64,000 nucleotides of DNA from Lachnospiraceae bacterium (lineage in GTDB: Bacteria > Bacillota > Clostridia > Lachnospirales > Lachnospiraceae): contig JAISGP010000151.1 in assembly GCA_031263035.1 (NCBI GenBank), forward strand, positions 51,344 to 115,343. The letters run 5' to 3'. This document shows positions 23,588 to 34,000 of this stretch, in pieces. Numbering within the stretch: the first letter of the stretch is position 1; each line of letters opens with the position of its first letter. A program made the position numbers and the translations under genes. A model generated the notes under the pieces. It was not told the DNA's origin. It did no database searches and worked only from the letters and a program-made list of their open reading frames with translations.

Positions 23588-26500
23588 ATGGCATCTCAAA
23601 AAGATAATATTTCAGTATCATTTGGTGTACAAGGGATGGAACGTCAAAACTTCCAGCATCTCCTTGATGATAAAGTATTTACATTTCAGCGAAATGGAAA
23701 TATGGAAACAGATGAAGAAAATATAGGTTTGACAAATGAACATTCAAATCTATTGTGTTCGCGATTTAAACCGGGATATATTGTTATAGGAACAAAGTAT
23801 GATAATCTGAATAGTCGCGTATATTTCTTTCTGACAGAAAAAGAAGTAGATAGTAATGGAAAACGAAAGTCTGAAATCGGTTCAATAAGATTCAATAAAA
23901 ATATACAAAATATAGATGATGTAGAAGTAGATTGTGGTTGCGATATGAATAGTATATTATCGAAGCCTTTGGAAGAAACTGCACAAAATGAATATTGTAC
24001 GTATGAAACAATTATAGGAGATGACTGTAATAACTGTTTAAATTTCGACCCTAATCATCCTATTTTCGATGTGGTATTGAAGCAAGAAACTTGTGGATAT
24101 ACCATGACATTTACAGATGGTTATAATCCACCACGGTATATAATATTAAATGATTTAGAACCGTATAAACATAAAGGCAGCATAAGTTGTGGTATTGATA
24201 ATAGCGAACCTACTTGTTTAGATTGTGATAAGCTTAGGATATTTCCTTTATATACAATTCCATGTTTACAACCAGTTGTAATTCAACATGGTGGTAGATT
24301 AAAAAGAGGTACGTATGAATTTGCGATAGCATATTGTGATAAGTTGGGGAATGAGATGACCCAGTATTATTCTCTTACTAATCCTATAAGTATTTTTGAC
24401 AAAAATAATAATATATTAGACCAACCTAATTTAACAGATGTAACTAATTTTGGTATTAGACTTAGTATAACTCAGTTGGATACCAGATTTAATTATTATA
24501 AAATAGTTGTTATAGAAAATGCTAATATAAATGGAGTAATTGAACCGTATGTTGAAGGAATTCATAATATAAATGATACTACAATAGTATATACATCTAA
24601 TATCAATAAACAGCGAACAACACTTGAACATATATTTGCAATAAAACCTACGTATAAAACATGGGGTGGGTTGGTAGCAGCGAATGACTATCTTATAGGA
24701 TATGATTATACCATAGAAAAAGAATGGAATTTACAACCGATTGTAAATCTATTAGGTAGTTTTGTAAAGTGGCAGACTGTACAAGCATCTGAAGATTTAT
24801 ATGCAGATGGAGTAAATGATTCATTATATGGTAGTTATATGCGTGATGAAGTATATCCATTGGGGATTAGATTTTCAACAAATGAAGGTTATCAAACAGC
24901 TACATTTCCTTTCATAACACGCCCGGCGACAGAGGAAGAATTGCAAATTGTAACTAATGGTAGTAATAAAGATGTAAGTTCAATTAATGCTGGTATGGGT
25001 AATTGCAATACAACTGATAGGAAACATAAGTGGCAATACTATAATACAGCATCTGTTATAGGTAAAAGTGTATTAAATGGAGGTTCGGTAAACGGGGTTG
25101 AAACAGTACAGGATATTCAAAAATCTTGTATAATCAAAGAGGTAGGTAAAGCGGAAGGTGGTGAAATAGATATATCATTGTCTGAGAATTTCAGTAGCTT
25201 AAAGAGTTGGGTACAGAAACATGGTTCTGATATTTGTAAATCTGATAGTAAATATTACAATGAAAAATTATGTGAATATTTATCTAATAGATATGAAGAT
25301 GAAACTTGTAACGGTGAAACGGCATTTCCATTTCCGATAAGTAAAGATACAGCAACTGTTAATACGTGTACAGTACCTACACTTAAATCTATTGATATAT
25401 TAATTAATAATGTAATTGATGAAAAGCAAGATGCCGTAGAGAAAGAACTATCTGAATATGAAAAATCACCTTCACCTAAGGATTGCGATAATTATAAAAG
25501 TGGAGAAGATACCGATAATAGGACATATTATATTTACAATAAATTAAAAGTAAAAGATACATATCAGCGGGAAACAGGAGGTATAAATAATACGGAATGT
25601 AACCAAGCTGAATCTATTCCTGCTTCTGGTATATTTTTAGATGCACAGTTTAGTGAAAATAAACAAGACTTATTATTAACGAAACCCGCTAAAGGGAATA
25701 ATTCTGATTTTAATGATTTTTTACATCTTGGTGCAAGATTCTATAAGTATAAAATTGATGAAAAAGTAACAGATGATATTATTATTGAAGTAAGTCCCGC
25801 TTCAACTAAAAATCTCAGTGATAATTTCACAGGTAACGGAAATATGAGATATACTATTTATAATAGTTGTTCAGATGATACCATCATTGATAGCAATATT
25901 TTTGATACAAAATCTGGTATATTTATTAGAATAGCTCGGAGTAAGGTTAAAGGAAGTACGTTTTATTTGGTATTAGATGTTCCTATTGAATCAAAAGAGA
26001 TTGTATTAGCAGGAGATATTAATAATACTTCCACATCACAGTTTATAAAAGGATATGCTACTACACCTCCACAAGGTTGTGTAGATTTGGTATTGAGAAG
26101 TATAGAATATTCACATGTTAAAGTTACGTATAGTGGTATAGTATTTGATAAAAGAATGTCATATGAATCTAAATGTACATTTTTGATTCCAGACATGAAC
26201 GGTTGTGAACCAACTCCATATGAATATGGTAATTTTGGTTATTATGAATCAGAGGTAGAATATCCAGATAATGCTGATTTATATAATAGTAGTAATATAA
26301 AAATATCCCCTGATGATTTAATTAAAATTGACGATAGTTTAGTCAAAGAATTTGAAGACTATTATGTAGAAAACACAAATAACGGATATTACAATTGGAA
26401 ATTGGGAAGTGATGGCAATAGTGTATTAGATTATAGATGTAAACCAATTCGACATTTCAAATTCCCAGATAATCGTATTTCGCCATTTATGAATAACATA

Positions 26501-29500
26501 AGTGAAGTACAGAAGTTTGGTGACAATATTATTTATCCTATTGGAATTACATTAGATATAGACGTAATTAATTCATTTTTAGATATTGCTGTTAAAAATA
26601 ATATATTAACACAAGAGCAGCGAAATAGTATAGATAGTTTTGAAATATTTAGAGGGGATCGTTCAATACACAAATCTATAATAATGAAAGGTATCGCCAA
26701 CGATATGTATGTTGATACGTTTGATAGCAAGGGTAATCAAAAAACATTATTCCGAAACTTTCCTTATAATACTTTAGGTGCCAATGCGTATTTAAGTACG
26801 AGTAAAGATAGAAAAACGCTTATAAACCATCCATTTGATTCCGAAAAAAATAATAGATTCAGTTTTATAGCACCTGAAATTTATTATAATAGACCTGTCC
26901 CACCAACTGAAGTTTCAATAGAAGGTTATATGTATGGTAATTCAGTAGGAGGTTTTAAACCCGTCAAAGGACATTCGGAATGGGTAATATTAGGTCAAGC
27001 AGCGTATGATATGGCTAATAATTTGGCTACACTTGAAGTTACGTTCGAGAGTATCATGAATATATCAAATGCTGTTATAAATTCTGCACATGATTGGTAC
27101 ACTGGAATATCTGGTACACAATTGGGAGGGCATGATCAAGGTAAGATAACACCTTTATCTAATAGTAAAAAATGGGCGTCATTGGCTGCATCTGGGGCGA
27201 TAGCTGTAATTAATACGTTGTCGTCGTTATTTTTCAAACATGTTAAATATAGACAACAGTGGTTACAGATATTCGAAGATTTGGGAAATTCACATAATTT
27301 TGCTGAAATGTTTATATCTTCTAAAGGATGGTACAATGGATTTGAGGCTAATTTGGAAGAAGGTAATATGCTTCGGGGAGTAATAACATCTAAGTATTTG
27401 AAACCAGGTGTACCAATGTTTTCTGAAAAAAACGAGAATATAAGAGTTAATAATAGAGATAGAGAAGATAGTTTATATATTTCATTTGGTAATGACTACC
27501 ATGTAGAGTATCCATATCGATATATGTCGTATGATAATTACGATATTGCAAAAGATAGTTCAAGTAGATATATATCTTCTGAAACTGGCTGTAATAATCA
27601 GACAACTGAGATTAGGAATATAGCAAGTCCGTATTTTTCATTAAAAAACTATATTTCGGATCAGTATGGTACGATAGATAGCATAAAGTGGCTATCTGTA
27701 AATAATTGTGGTAAATTAGATAAGACTATTGATTGTAATCGTTTGATATTCGGAGGTGATATTAAAATAAGTAGAGTTGACCTGAAAAATAAAACACCAT
27801 TATTTACGGTAAATGCAATAGATATCGCTAATAGAGTACCATTCGATTATGATAGATATTCCAATATGGGGGTGGCAACTTATTATTGTTCGTATAAGAG
27901 TAAAGATAAAACAACAGGTGTATTACAAGTTCCATATTTATTTACAGAGTATAATTTCGATTGCCAAGAAGATGCTGATGAATTTTATATGAAACCTCCT
28001 GATAAACTTTATCTTTATGCTTATGGAGTTCCTTATTTTTTAGTGGAAAGTGAGATTAATTCTAATTATCGATATGCGGGTAAAGAACCACATGAACAAT
28101 TTGCATCTAATGGAGTGAACGTTGAGGATTGGGTACAGGAGAAAAATGTTTCGATAGCGTTTAATAATATTTTCTATTATAATCAATCTTACTCAAAACA
28201 ACAAACAGGATTGCCATATAGAACATTAACTTCAGTATATGATAAAATAAAATGGGATTGTTTAGCTGAAAGTCCCAATGGAGTTGTATATTCGCAACAA
28301 GATAACTCTGAGGTATCTCTTAGTGACCCATGGTTGGTATTCAAACCATTTGATATATATCAGTTTAAGACAGGATATGGTAAATTAGTACATCTTAAAA
28401 ACATAGAATCTCAACAAGTATTGGCAAGATTTCAGGATAATATGTCAATGTTTAATGCAGTAGATGTATTACGAGATAGAATTACACCTAATAATGCTGA
28501 GATAGGGTTAGGGGGAATGTTTGCACAAAGACCTATACAGTTTTCTTATACAGAATTAGGTGAAACTGGGACGCAGCATAGGTCAATGGTGTCATGTGAA
28601 TTTGGGCATTTTTGGGTAGATGCTAAAAGAGGGAAAGTATTCCAACTTCAGTCAAATGGGCAAGGTTTATCCGTAATATCGGATTTCAAGCAAAATGGTG
28701 AGAGTGGAATGAGAAAATGGTTTAAACGACACTTACCTTTTAAAATTTTGAGAGGAGACAAGATTTCAGGATTAGATGAAAGCAAATTAGATAATCCGTT
28801 TAAAGGTTTGGGTATATTAATGTGGTGGGATTCTAAATTTAAAAGAGTATTTATAACCAAGCGTGATTATATTCCACTGAAAGATAATATTACATATTCA
28901 GGTGGGGATTTTATACATGATGGGAATAAAATATCGCTACAAGATTCCTATTATTTCAAGGACGTATCGTGGACCGTAGCTTATTCGCCTATATATTTAA
29001 ATTGGGTAAGTTATTACGACTTTAAACCGGATTATGCTATTGCGTATAATGATTATTTTCAAACCGGACTGAATTATTCAAAAGATGATTCTGAATTAGG
29101 GTTATGGACGCATTTATTGACAAACAAATCGTATCAAGTATTCTATGGGAAGAAATATCCTTGGGAAATAGAATTGCCGATTAAAAATACTTATACCAAT
29201 AATATATTGCAAGATATTCAGACGTGGACTATCAGCAAGCGATATCATAATGAGTATGATTATGCAGTGTGGCGCAAAAAGAGTTTTAATAAAGCGATAA
29301 TATATAATCAAACAAATAATTCAGGATTATTGCATTTGAAATATGTAGATGGTTACAAAAAATCGGAATATCCTAAAACCATATCTTCCATTGAACAACA
29401 GATAGCTACTACACATTTTGACGAACAGTTACGATTTAATTATTTTTACAATCGAGTTAAGAAAGAAGAATCACATTTGCCGGTATGGAATTGGGATTAT

Positions 29501-29668
29501 AATGAAATCAATAAGACTTTGAATAGTAACGCAATTAGTTTTAATTCTAAAAAAGTATTAGAACGAATCAGAGGTGACTGGTTCGTAGTCAGATATATAC
29601 AGGATAATAATACACAATTTAAACATTATTTCAAATGGCAAATGAGTACAGAGCAATCTTATAGATAA
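23588..29668 (+). CDS. Muzzle/tail stabilisation-like protein
   Basis: A giant 2026-aa virion protein that matches in place and style the crAss-like muzzle or stabilisation protein, which forms the end of the short tail and gates ejection. The N-terminus (GMERQNFQHLLDDKVFTFQRNG) and the repeated beta-rich stretches with HGGRLKRGTYEFAIAYCDK are characteristic. Cys are frequent in the first third (CGCD, CNNC, CLDC). Near residues 1185-1210 there is a hydrophobic helix (AASGAIAVINTLSSLFF) which could insert into a membrane. The end contains KRGKVFQLQSNGQGL and Trp/Tyr-rich propeller-like repeats. Family members range from about 1200 to 2000 aa, so this is at the long end. Confidence 0.7.
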   Translation: MASQKDNISVSFGVQGMERQNFQHLLDDKVFTFQRNGNMETDEENIGLTNEHSNLLCSRFKPGYIVIGTKYDNLNSRVYFFLTEKEVDSNGKRKSEIGSIRFNKNIQNIDDVEVDCGCDMNSILSKPLEETAQNEYCTYETIIGDDCNNCLNFDPNHPIFDVVLKQETCGYTMTFTDGYNPPRYIILNDLEPYKHKGSISCGIDNSEPTCLDCDKLRIFPLYTIPCLQPVVIQHGGRLKRGTYEFAIAYCDKLGNEMTQYYSLTNPISIFDKNNNILDQPNLTDVTNFGIRLSITQLDTRFNYYKIVVIENANINGVIEPYVEGIHNINDTTIVYTSNINKQRTTLEHIFAIKPTYKTWGGLVAANDYLIGYDYTIEKEWNLQPIVNLLGSFVKWQTVQASEDLYADGVNDSLYGSYMRDEVYPLGIRFSTNEGYQTATFPFITRPATEEELQIVTNGSNKDVSSINAGMGNCNTTDRKHKWQYYNTASVIGKSVLNGGSVNGVETVQDIQKSCIIKEVGKAEGGEIDISLSENFSSLKSWVQKHGSDICKSDSKYYNEKLCEYLSNRYEDETCNGETAFPFPISKDTATVNTCTVPTLKSIDILINNVIDEKQDAVEKELSEYEKSPSPKDCDNYKSGEDTDNRTYYIYNKLKVKDTYQRETGGINNTECNQAESIPASGIFLDAQFSENKQDLLLTKPAKGNNSDFNDFLHLGARFYKYKIDEKVTDDIIIEVSPASTKNLSDNFTGNGNMRYTIYNSCSDDTIIDSNIFDTKSGIFIRIARSKVKGSTFYLVLDVPIESKEIVLAGDINNTSTSQFIKGYATTPPQGCVDLVLRSIEYSHVKVTYSGIVFDKRMSYESKCTFLIPDMNGCEPTPYEYGNFGYYESEVEYPDNADLYNSSNIKISPDDLIKIDDSLVKEFEDYYVENTNNGYYNWKLGSDGNSVLDYRCKPIRHFKFPDNRISPFMNNISEVQKFGDNIIYPIGITLDIDVINSFLDIAVKNNILTQEQRNSIDSFEIFRGDRSIHKSIIMKGIANDMYVDTFDSKGNQKTLFRNFPYNTLGANAYLSTSKDRKTLINHPFDSEKNNRFSFIAPEIYYNRPVPPTEVSIEGYMYGNSVGGFKPVKGHSEWVILGQAAYDMANNLATLEVTFESIMNISNAVINSAHDWYTGISGTQLGGHDQGKITPLSNSKKWASLAASGAIAVINTLSSLFFKHVKYRQQWLQIFEDLGNSHNFAEMFISSKGWYNGFEANLEEGNMLRGVITSKYLKPGVPMFSEKNENIRVNNRDREDSLYISFGNDYHVEYPYRYMSYDNYDIAKDSSSRYISSETGCNNQTTEIRNIASPYFSLKNYISDQYGTIDSIKWLSVNNCGKLDKTIDCNRLIFGGDIKISRVDLKNKTPLFTVNAIDIANRVPFDYDRYSNMGVATYYCSYKSKDKTTGVLQVPYLFTEYNFDCQEDADEFYMKPPDKLYLYAYGVPYFLVESEINSNYRYAGKEPHEQFASNGVNVEDWVQEKNVSIAFNNIFYYNQSYSKQQTGLPYRTLTSVYDKIKWDCLAESPNGVVYSQQDNSEVSLSDPWLVFKPFDIYQFKTGYGKLVHLKNIESQQVLARFQDNMSMFNAVDVLRDRITPNNAEIGLGGMFAQRPIQFSYTELGETGTQHRSMVSCEFGHFWVDAKRGKVFQLQSNGQGLSVISDFKQNGESGMRKWFKRHLPFKILRGDKISGLDESKLDNPFKGLGILMWWDSKFKRVFITKRDYIPLKDNITYSGGDFIHDGNKISLQDSYYFKDVSWTVAYSPIYLNWVSYYDFKPDYAIAYNDYFQTGLNYSKDDSELGLWTHLLTNKSYQVFYGKKYPWEIELPIKNTYTNNILQDIQTWTISKRYHNEYDYAVWRKKSFNKAIIYNQTNNSGLLHLKYVDGYKKSEYPKTISSIEQQIATTHFDEQLRFNYFYNRVKKEESHLPVWNWDYNEINKTLNSNAISFNSKKVLERIRGDWFVVRYIQDNNTQFKHYFKWQMSTEQSYR

Positions 29669-29703
29669 TTTGCATTTTTTATAAATTGTTGCATATTTGT
29701 ATC

Positions 29704-29778
29704 CTATTATGGATATTTCTCAGAGAGTTTATTGTATAATTTAGATTCAAGAAGCAGCTCGTGTAGCTGCTTTTTTTT
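29704..29778 (+). ncRNA. Possible small RNA between late operons
   Basis: TTTG (29669-29672), 19 bp, CATATTTG (29692-29699) is one base off a promoter. It would start an RNA near 29704 that ends at the terminator at 29753-29778, about 75 nt. No ORF longer than 11 codons fits. It may instead be just the tail of the muzzle operon message. Confidence 0.35.
29753..29778 (+). terminator. Terminator after the muzzle operon
   Basis: AGCAGCT (29753-29759), loop CGTGT, AGCTGCT (29765-29771), running into eight T (29771-29778). It is a classic rho-independent terminator. Confidence 0.85.
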
Positions 29779-29794
29779 GATTTAATAAATAATA

Positions 29795-29846
29795 TTAATT
29801 TTATAATTAATACTTTTGTCGATTCAGATTAGTTTTGATACTTTTG
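29795..29846 (+). promoter_or_regulatory. Late promoter of the cargo operon
   Basis: TTAATTTTATAATTAA then TACTTTTG (-33 TTTG 29815-29818), 20 bp, TACTTTTG (29839-29846). The ATG at 29852 lies 5 nt after the -7 box. Confidence 0.75.
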
Positions 29847-29851
29847 TAATC

Positions 29852-31054
29852 ATGCAAAGATTATACAATGTTCTAAAGTATGCTGACGGTGGGATGACCG
29901 TTGATAGAGTACAACAGGTAATAGATAGATATAGTGGAGGAAAGTCCCCATTTAGTGCTATGGATTATCTTGACGTATCTCGTGCAACAGGTGTACCTGT
30001 TGGATTATTATTAGCACAAGGAATTCAAGAGAGTAATTTAGGAACCAAGGGGGTAGCAGTTCGTACTCGTAATGTAGCTAATGTTGGTAATTTCAATGAT
30101 ACCACAGGTAAAGAAACGAATAATGATACGTGGAAAGCAGGATTATATAGGCAAGCGTTATTGCTGAAGAATGAATATGGGGTAAATGGAGAATCTGATG
30201 TACAGAGATTATTCAGTAATAATTTCATGAGACCAGCCGGCGGGTATTATGCGACGGCTTCTGACTATGGTAGCAAAGTAGGAAGTTTATATAGTACAAT
30301 TACAGGTAATAATATTCAATCCTCTAATCAAAGTTCCACGGATAACAGTAGAGTGTCTGGAGGTTCGGGTATTAACTTGCAAGGAAGTAAACCTGATATT
30401 CAAGGTTTTTATGGAGAATTGAAACAAAGATTCCCGAATATGAGAGTAACGTCTGGATTACGAACCGGTAATGGTGTAGGAAAGGCTGGAAGTAAAAGTT
30501 GGCATAATCAAGGTTTGGCGTTAGATTTAGCACCTGATGAAAATTTAAAACAATTTTTGACATCACCCGATGGTTATAAATTAATGTATAAATATAACCT
30601 TGGATTCTTAGATGAAACCGACCCTGCTACCATGAAAAAAACGGGAGCAACAGGTAAACATTTCCATATCGGTAGGGATTCCGCACTTGTAAATAAGAAT
30701 ACATTTAATTATAATAGATATTTTAGTGAGGAAGAGCAACCAAACGCCGAAACAACAACTGGAACAACAAATGCTGATTCAGAAGCCGTTAATTTGATAA
30801 ATAGTCTTAGAGGGGATATTACGAGGTTAGAACAAGGTAATTACACTTTATTACAGCAACAACAAGGTTTAACTGCGGAACAACAAGAACAGTTATATAA
30901 AGAGCAACAGGAAAAAGATTATTTACAACAACAACTGGATAGTAAAGAAAGAGAAAGGCAAATAGCTTTGAATACTTTGCCTACTTTAGAATTTGTAGAT
31001 ACAAGTCCAATACGAAATGATTATATAGAATTGCTAAAAAATAATAATGGTTAA
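29852..31054 (+). CDS. Virion peptidoglycan hydrolase (glucosaminidase-like plus M15-like)
   Basis: A 400-aa protein read from ATG 29852. The in-frame TTG at 29816 is part of the promoter and is rejected. Residues about 20-150 resemble a glucosaminidase/lysozyme fold (PVGLLLAQGIQESNLGTKG, NVANVGNFN, YYATASDYGSKVGSLY). Residues about 170-290 resemble a D,D-/L,D-peptidase of the M15 type (SGLRTGNG, SWHNQGLALDLAP, GKHFHIGRD with His/Asp/His ligands). The C-terminus is a Gln-rich coiled coil. The set fits a virion enzyme that opens the cell wall during ejection. The N-terminus carries ADGGMT, like the GG tags of the next protein. It overlaps the next gene by 8 nt. Confidence 0.75.
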   Translation: MQRLYNVLKYADGGMTVDRVQQVIDRYSGGKSPFSAMDYLDVSRATGVPVGLLLAQGIQESNLGTKGVAVRTRNVANVGNFNDTTGKETNNDTWKAGLYRQALLLKNEYGVNGESDVQRLFSNNFMRPAGGYYATASDYGSKVGSLYSTITGNNIQSSNQSSTDNSRVSGGSGINLQGSKPDIQGFYGELKQRFPNMRVTSGLRTGNGVGKAGSKSWHNQGLALDLAPDENLKQFLTSPDGYKLMYKYNLGFLDETDPATMKKTGATGKHFHIGRDSALVNKNTFNYNRYFSEEEQPNAETTTGTTNADSEAVNLINSLRGDITRLEQGNYTLLQQQQGLTAEQQEQLYKEQQEKDYLQQQLDSKERERQIALNTLPTLEFVDTSPIRNDYIELLKNNNG

Positions 31055-34000
31055 TAACATAAATACTACTGGATATACAATGGGTGCAAATACTGAAAAC
31101 AATCCGTATAATATAATACCATCGAATATTATAACAATGGCTAACGTAGATAAACCGTTAGTATTAATCCCCATTATTAACGGAAAACCTAGACATGATT
31201 TAAGACGAATTGCAAAACCGGGAGACCCTGATATAGATTTCGGAAGTGAAGTGTCGGGCGTATTGGAAATACCATATGCTCAAGCACAGTATGGTTTTTT
31301 AGGTAGTCCTCTTATAAATCCAGATATATATGGTTATACTGATACGTCGAATTCATCGTTATACGGAAATCCTGCAAATGGACAAGCTTATACTGATTCT
31401 GTAATGACCCCTTTTACTACACCACGTGTCGGGTTAAGATATATTGACCAAGTTTTGACCCCAGAGAAGGTAGCAGAAGTTGATAATAATACTCGGCAAA
31501 GCAATGAAGCGTTGACGACAAAAGTTAAATCAGATGTCGCTAAACAAAATGGGAAACCGTTTATGGGTGCGATAAATCCGTATGGAGGTTGGAATATGGC
31601 TAATACATCTATGATGTTAGGTGCTAGTATTCAAGACGGAAATGCTTTAGGAATCTTAGGCAGTGCCGGAAAATTATTATCAGAAGGATTTAGAAATGGT
31701 TTTGCAGGAGCAGCTGCGATGAAGAGGTTTAGAGATTCTCAAAATGAGTATTATGCTAAAGATGCTGAATCTCGTAGAACACAAGGTGAGTATTATGCGG
31801 GGGTTATGCAAGAGGGAGGTAAAGTTCACAATCAATCTGGGTTACTTTTAACAGGTAACTTCTTGAAAGGGAGTGATACAAATCCTATGCCGAATGCCGA
31901 GATAGAACGTGGTGAATACTTGCAAACCCCTGATGGTAATACCATGGAAGTGATTGGTAAGAAACATTCAGAAGGTGGTGAACAAGTAACTGTACCACCT
32001 AATACCAAAGTAATATCTGATTATCTGAAGATTGGGGGTAAATTAGCCATATATTTCAAGAAAAATTACAACTTGAATGTATCAGCAGGTTCTACATTTG
32101 CCACGGTATTGGATAAATATAAGAAGAAGCTTGGTCTTACCGAGTTATTAGATGAAGAAGCCAAGATAATGAAGAAGATTGTGGACCAAGATGACGTACA
32201 GTTTGATTCCACTAGAGAATTAAATCTACAAGTATTGTCCAAAAATGTAAATGATTTACAAGCTCAAAAAGGTGTACTTGAACAAAAATTCAATAGTTTT
32301 GTTGATTTTGTTTTTGATAAGCAAGAAGAAATGAAACCCAAAGATTCTGAAGGTAAGTATCAAGATGGTGGCGAAGTACAGCAAGGTACTTCACAAGGTC
32401 AAGAAGTAGCTCAAACTCAAAACGCAGCAAATCCTCAAGAGCAGTTATTAGTAATGATTCAACAGTTTGCAAGTATGAACAATACCACACCTGATGAAGT
32501 AATCAAGCAAATCGAATCTTTACCTGAAGACCAACAACAAGGTGCGTTACAACAAATAATATCAGTAGTTACAAGTAATACTGATAATAGTAGTCAAGGG
32601 CAACAATCGGTACAACCGCAAACAGATAGTGGTAATATAGAAGCTTTGATACAACAATATGCACAAATGGTTGGTCAAGACTCTAATGCGATAGTAGATA
32701 GTTTACGACAAATGTCAGATGACCAATTGCAGCAAGCAGTACAACAAATGACCCAAACCGTACAACAAGCCATGGCTCAACAAGGTGCTAATAATAATAC
32801 TCAACCACCAACTTCGGAACCTGATGTGCAAACTCCAAATCCAGAGCAAGTATTATCAGATAATAATCAAATCAAAGATGATTCTGCTAATACAACTTCT
32901 GTAATGAGACGAGGAGGGATAGTAAAAGCAGATTGGATAAAACAAAAAGCTGAGGACTTAGTAGAAGAAGGGGGAAGTCATAGAGAGGCGATGTTATTGG
33001 CAGAAAGCATGTGGGAAAATAAAATGTCAAAACAAGATGGTGGCGGAATTGTTGCAGACCCTGTAACAAAAGGTATGTTACATGCTGATTATACGTATGG
33101 TTTACCGGGTGTTACGCAGTGGGTTAATTCCAGAATGACAGACCCTAATTACAAGTACACTGATATAGCGGATATTGCAAAAAGATTCGCATATTTACGA
33201 GCGCAAAGAGGGTTAGATAATACCGGTATCGATAAGATGGATATTAATCAGCTTGGGGAGTTGGCAGGCGAAATGCAACAATATGATTTAGAGCATAGTC
33301 CGGAATTAGCTAAGGATTATTCATTGAATGTTGGGATGACCAGAAATGGATTAAGTTTAGTTACAGCCGATAGTAAATATATGGATACTCTTAAAAAAGA
33401 AGACCCTAAGTTGTATGCTAAGGTTCAGAAAAGTCTGGAACCAGATGGTACGATTAAGGTTGGTTCTTTTAAAGATTACAGTGATTCAGAGCGGGCTAAA
33501 TTAACTGAAGTTGTAAAACAACAACCTAAAGTATTTCAAGATAAGTTCATAAATACGAATTACTTTGATAATCAAGCTTATTTCAGAGGGATAGATGCGG
33601 ATAAGTTTTATTTTACTAACCAAGATGAATTTAATAAATTCAAAGCTGATAATAAAGATAAGCTAATAGATGGATATTATAAAACAGATAAGACTGGTAT
33701 TTATGTTAAACCCATTTTATTGAAAGACAAAGAATTTGCAACACCCGAAGAGAGGGATAACTGGTTGAAAGATAGAAAAGCGGATGGTACATATACCAAG
33801 CATTTTTATGATGGGGAAGATATTGCATATACTCCTATTGTGAAAGGTGAAACCTCTAAAACGGAAGAACCTCAGAAGACTGCGACAGGAGATTTGAGTG
33901 CATATCAAAATAAGCAAGTAGATTATTCTATGAATATGCCTATGAGTGTACCAGATCAGTCTAATTTGACGCCAATATATTTACCTACCACAATGCGACA

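Noticed and set aside
29816..29851. TTG 29816 as start of the hydrolase
   Set aside because: It lies in the -33 box of the late promoter; ATG 29852 follows the -7 box.
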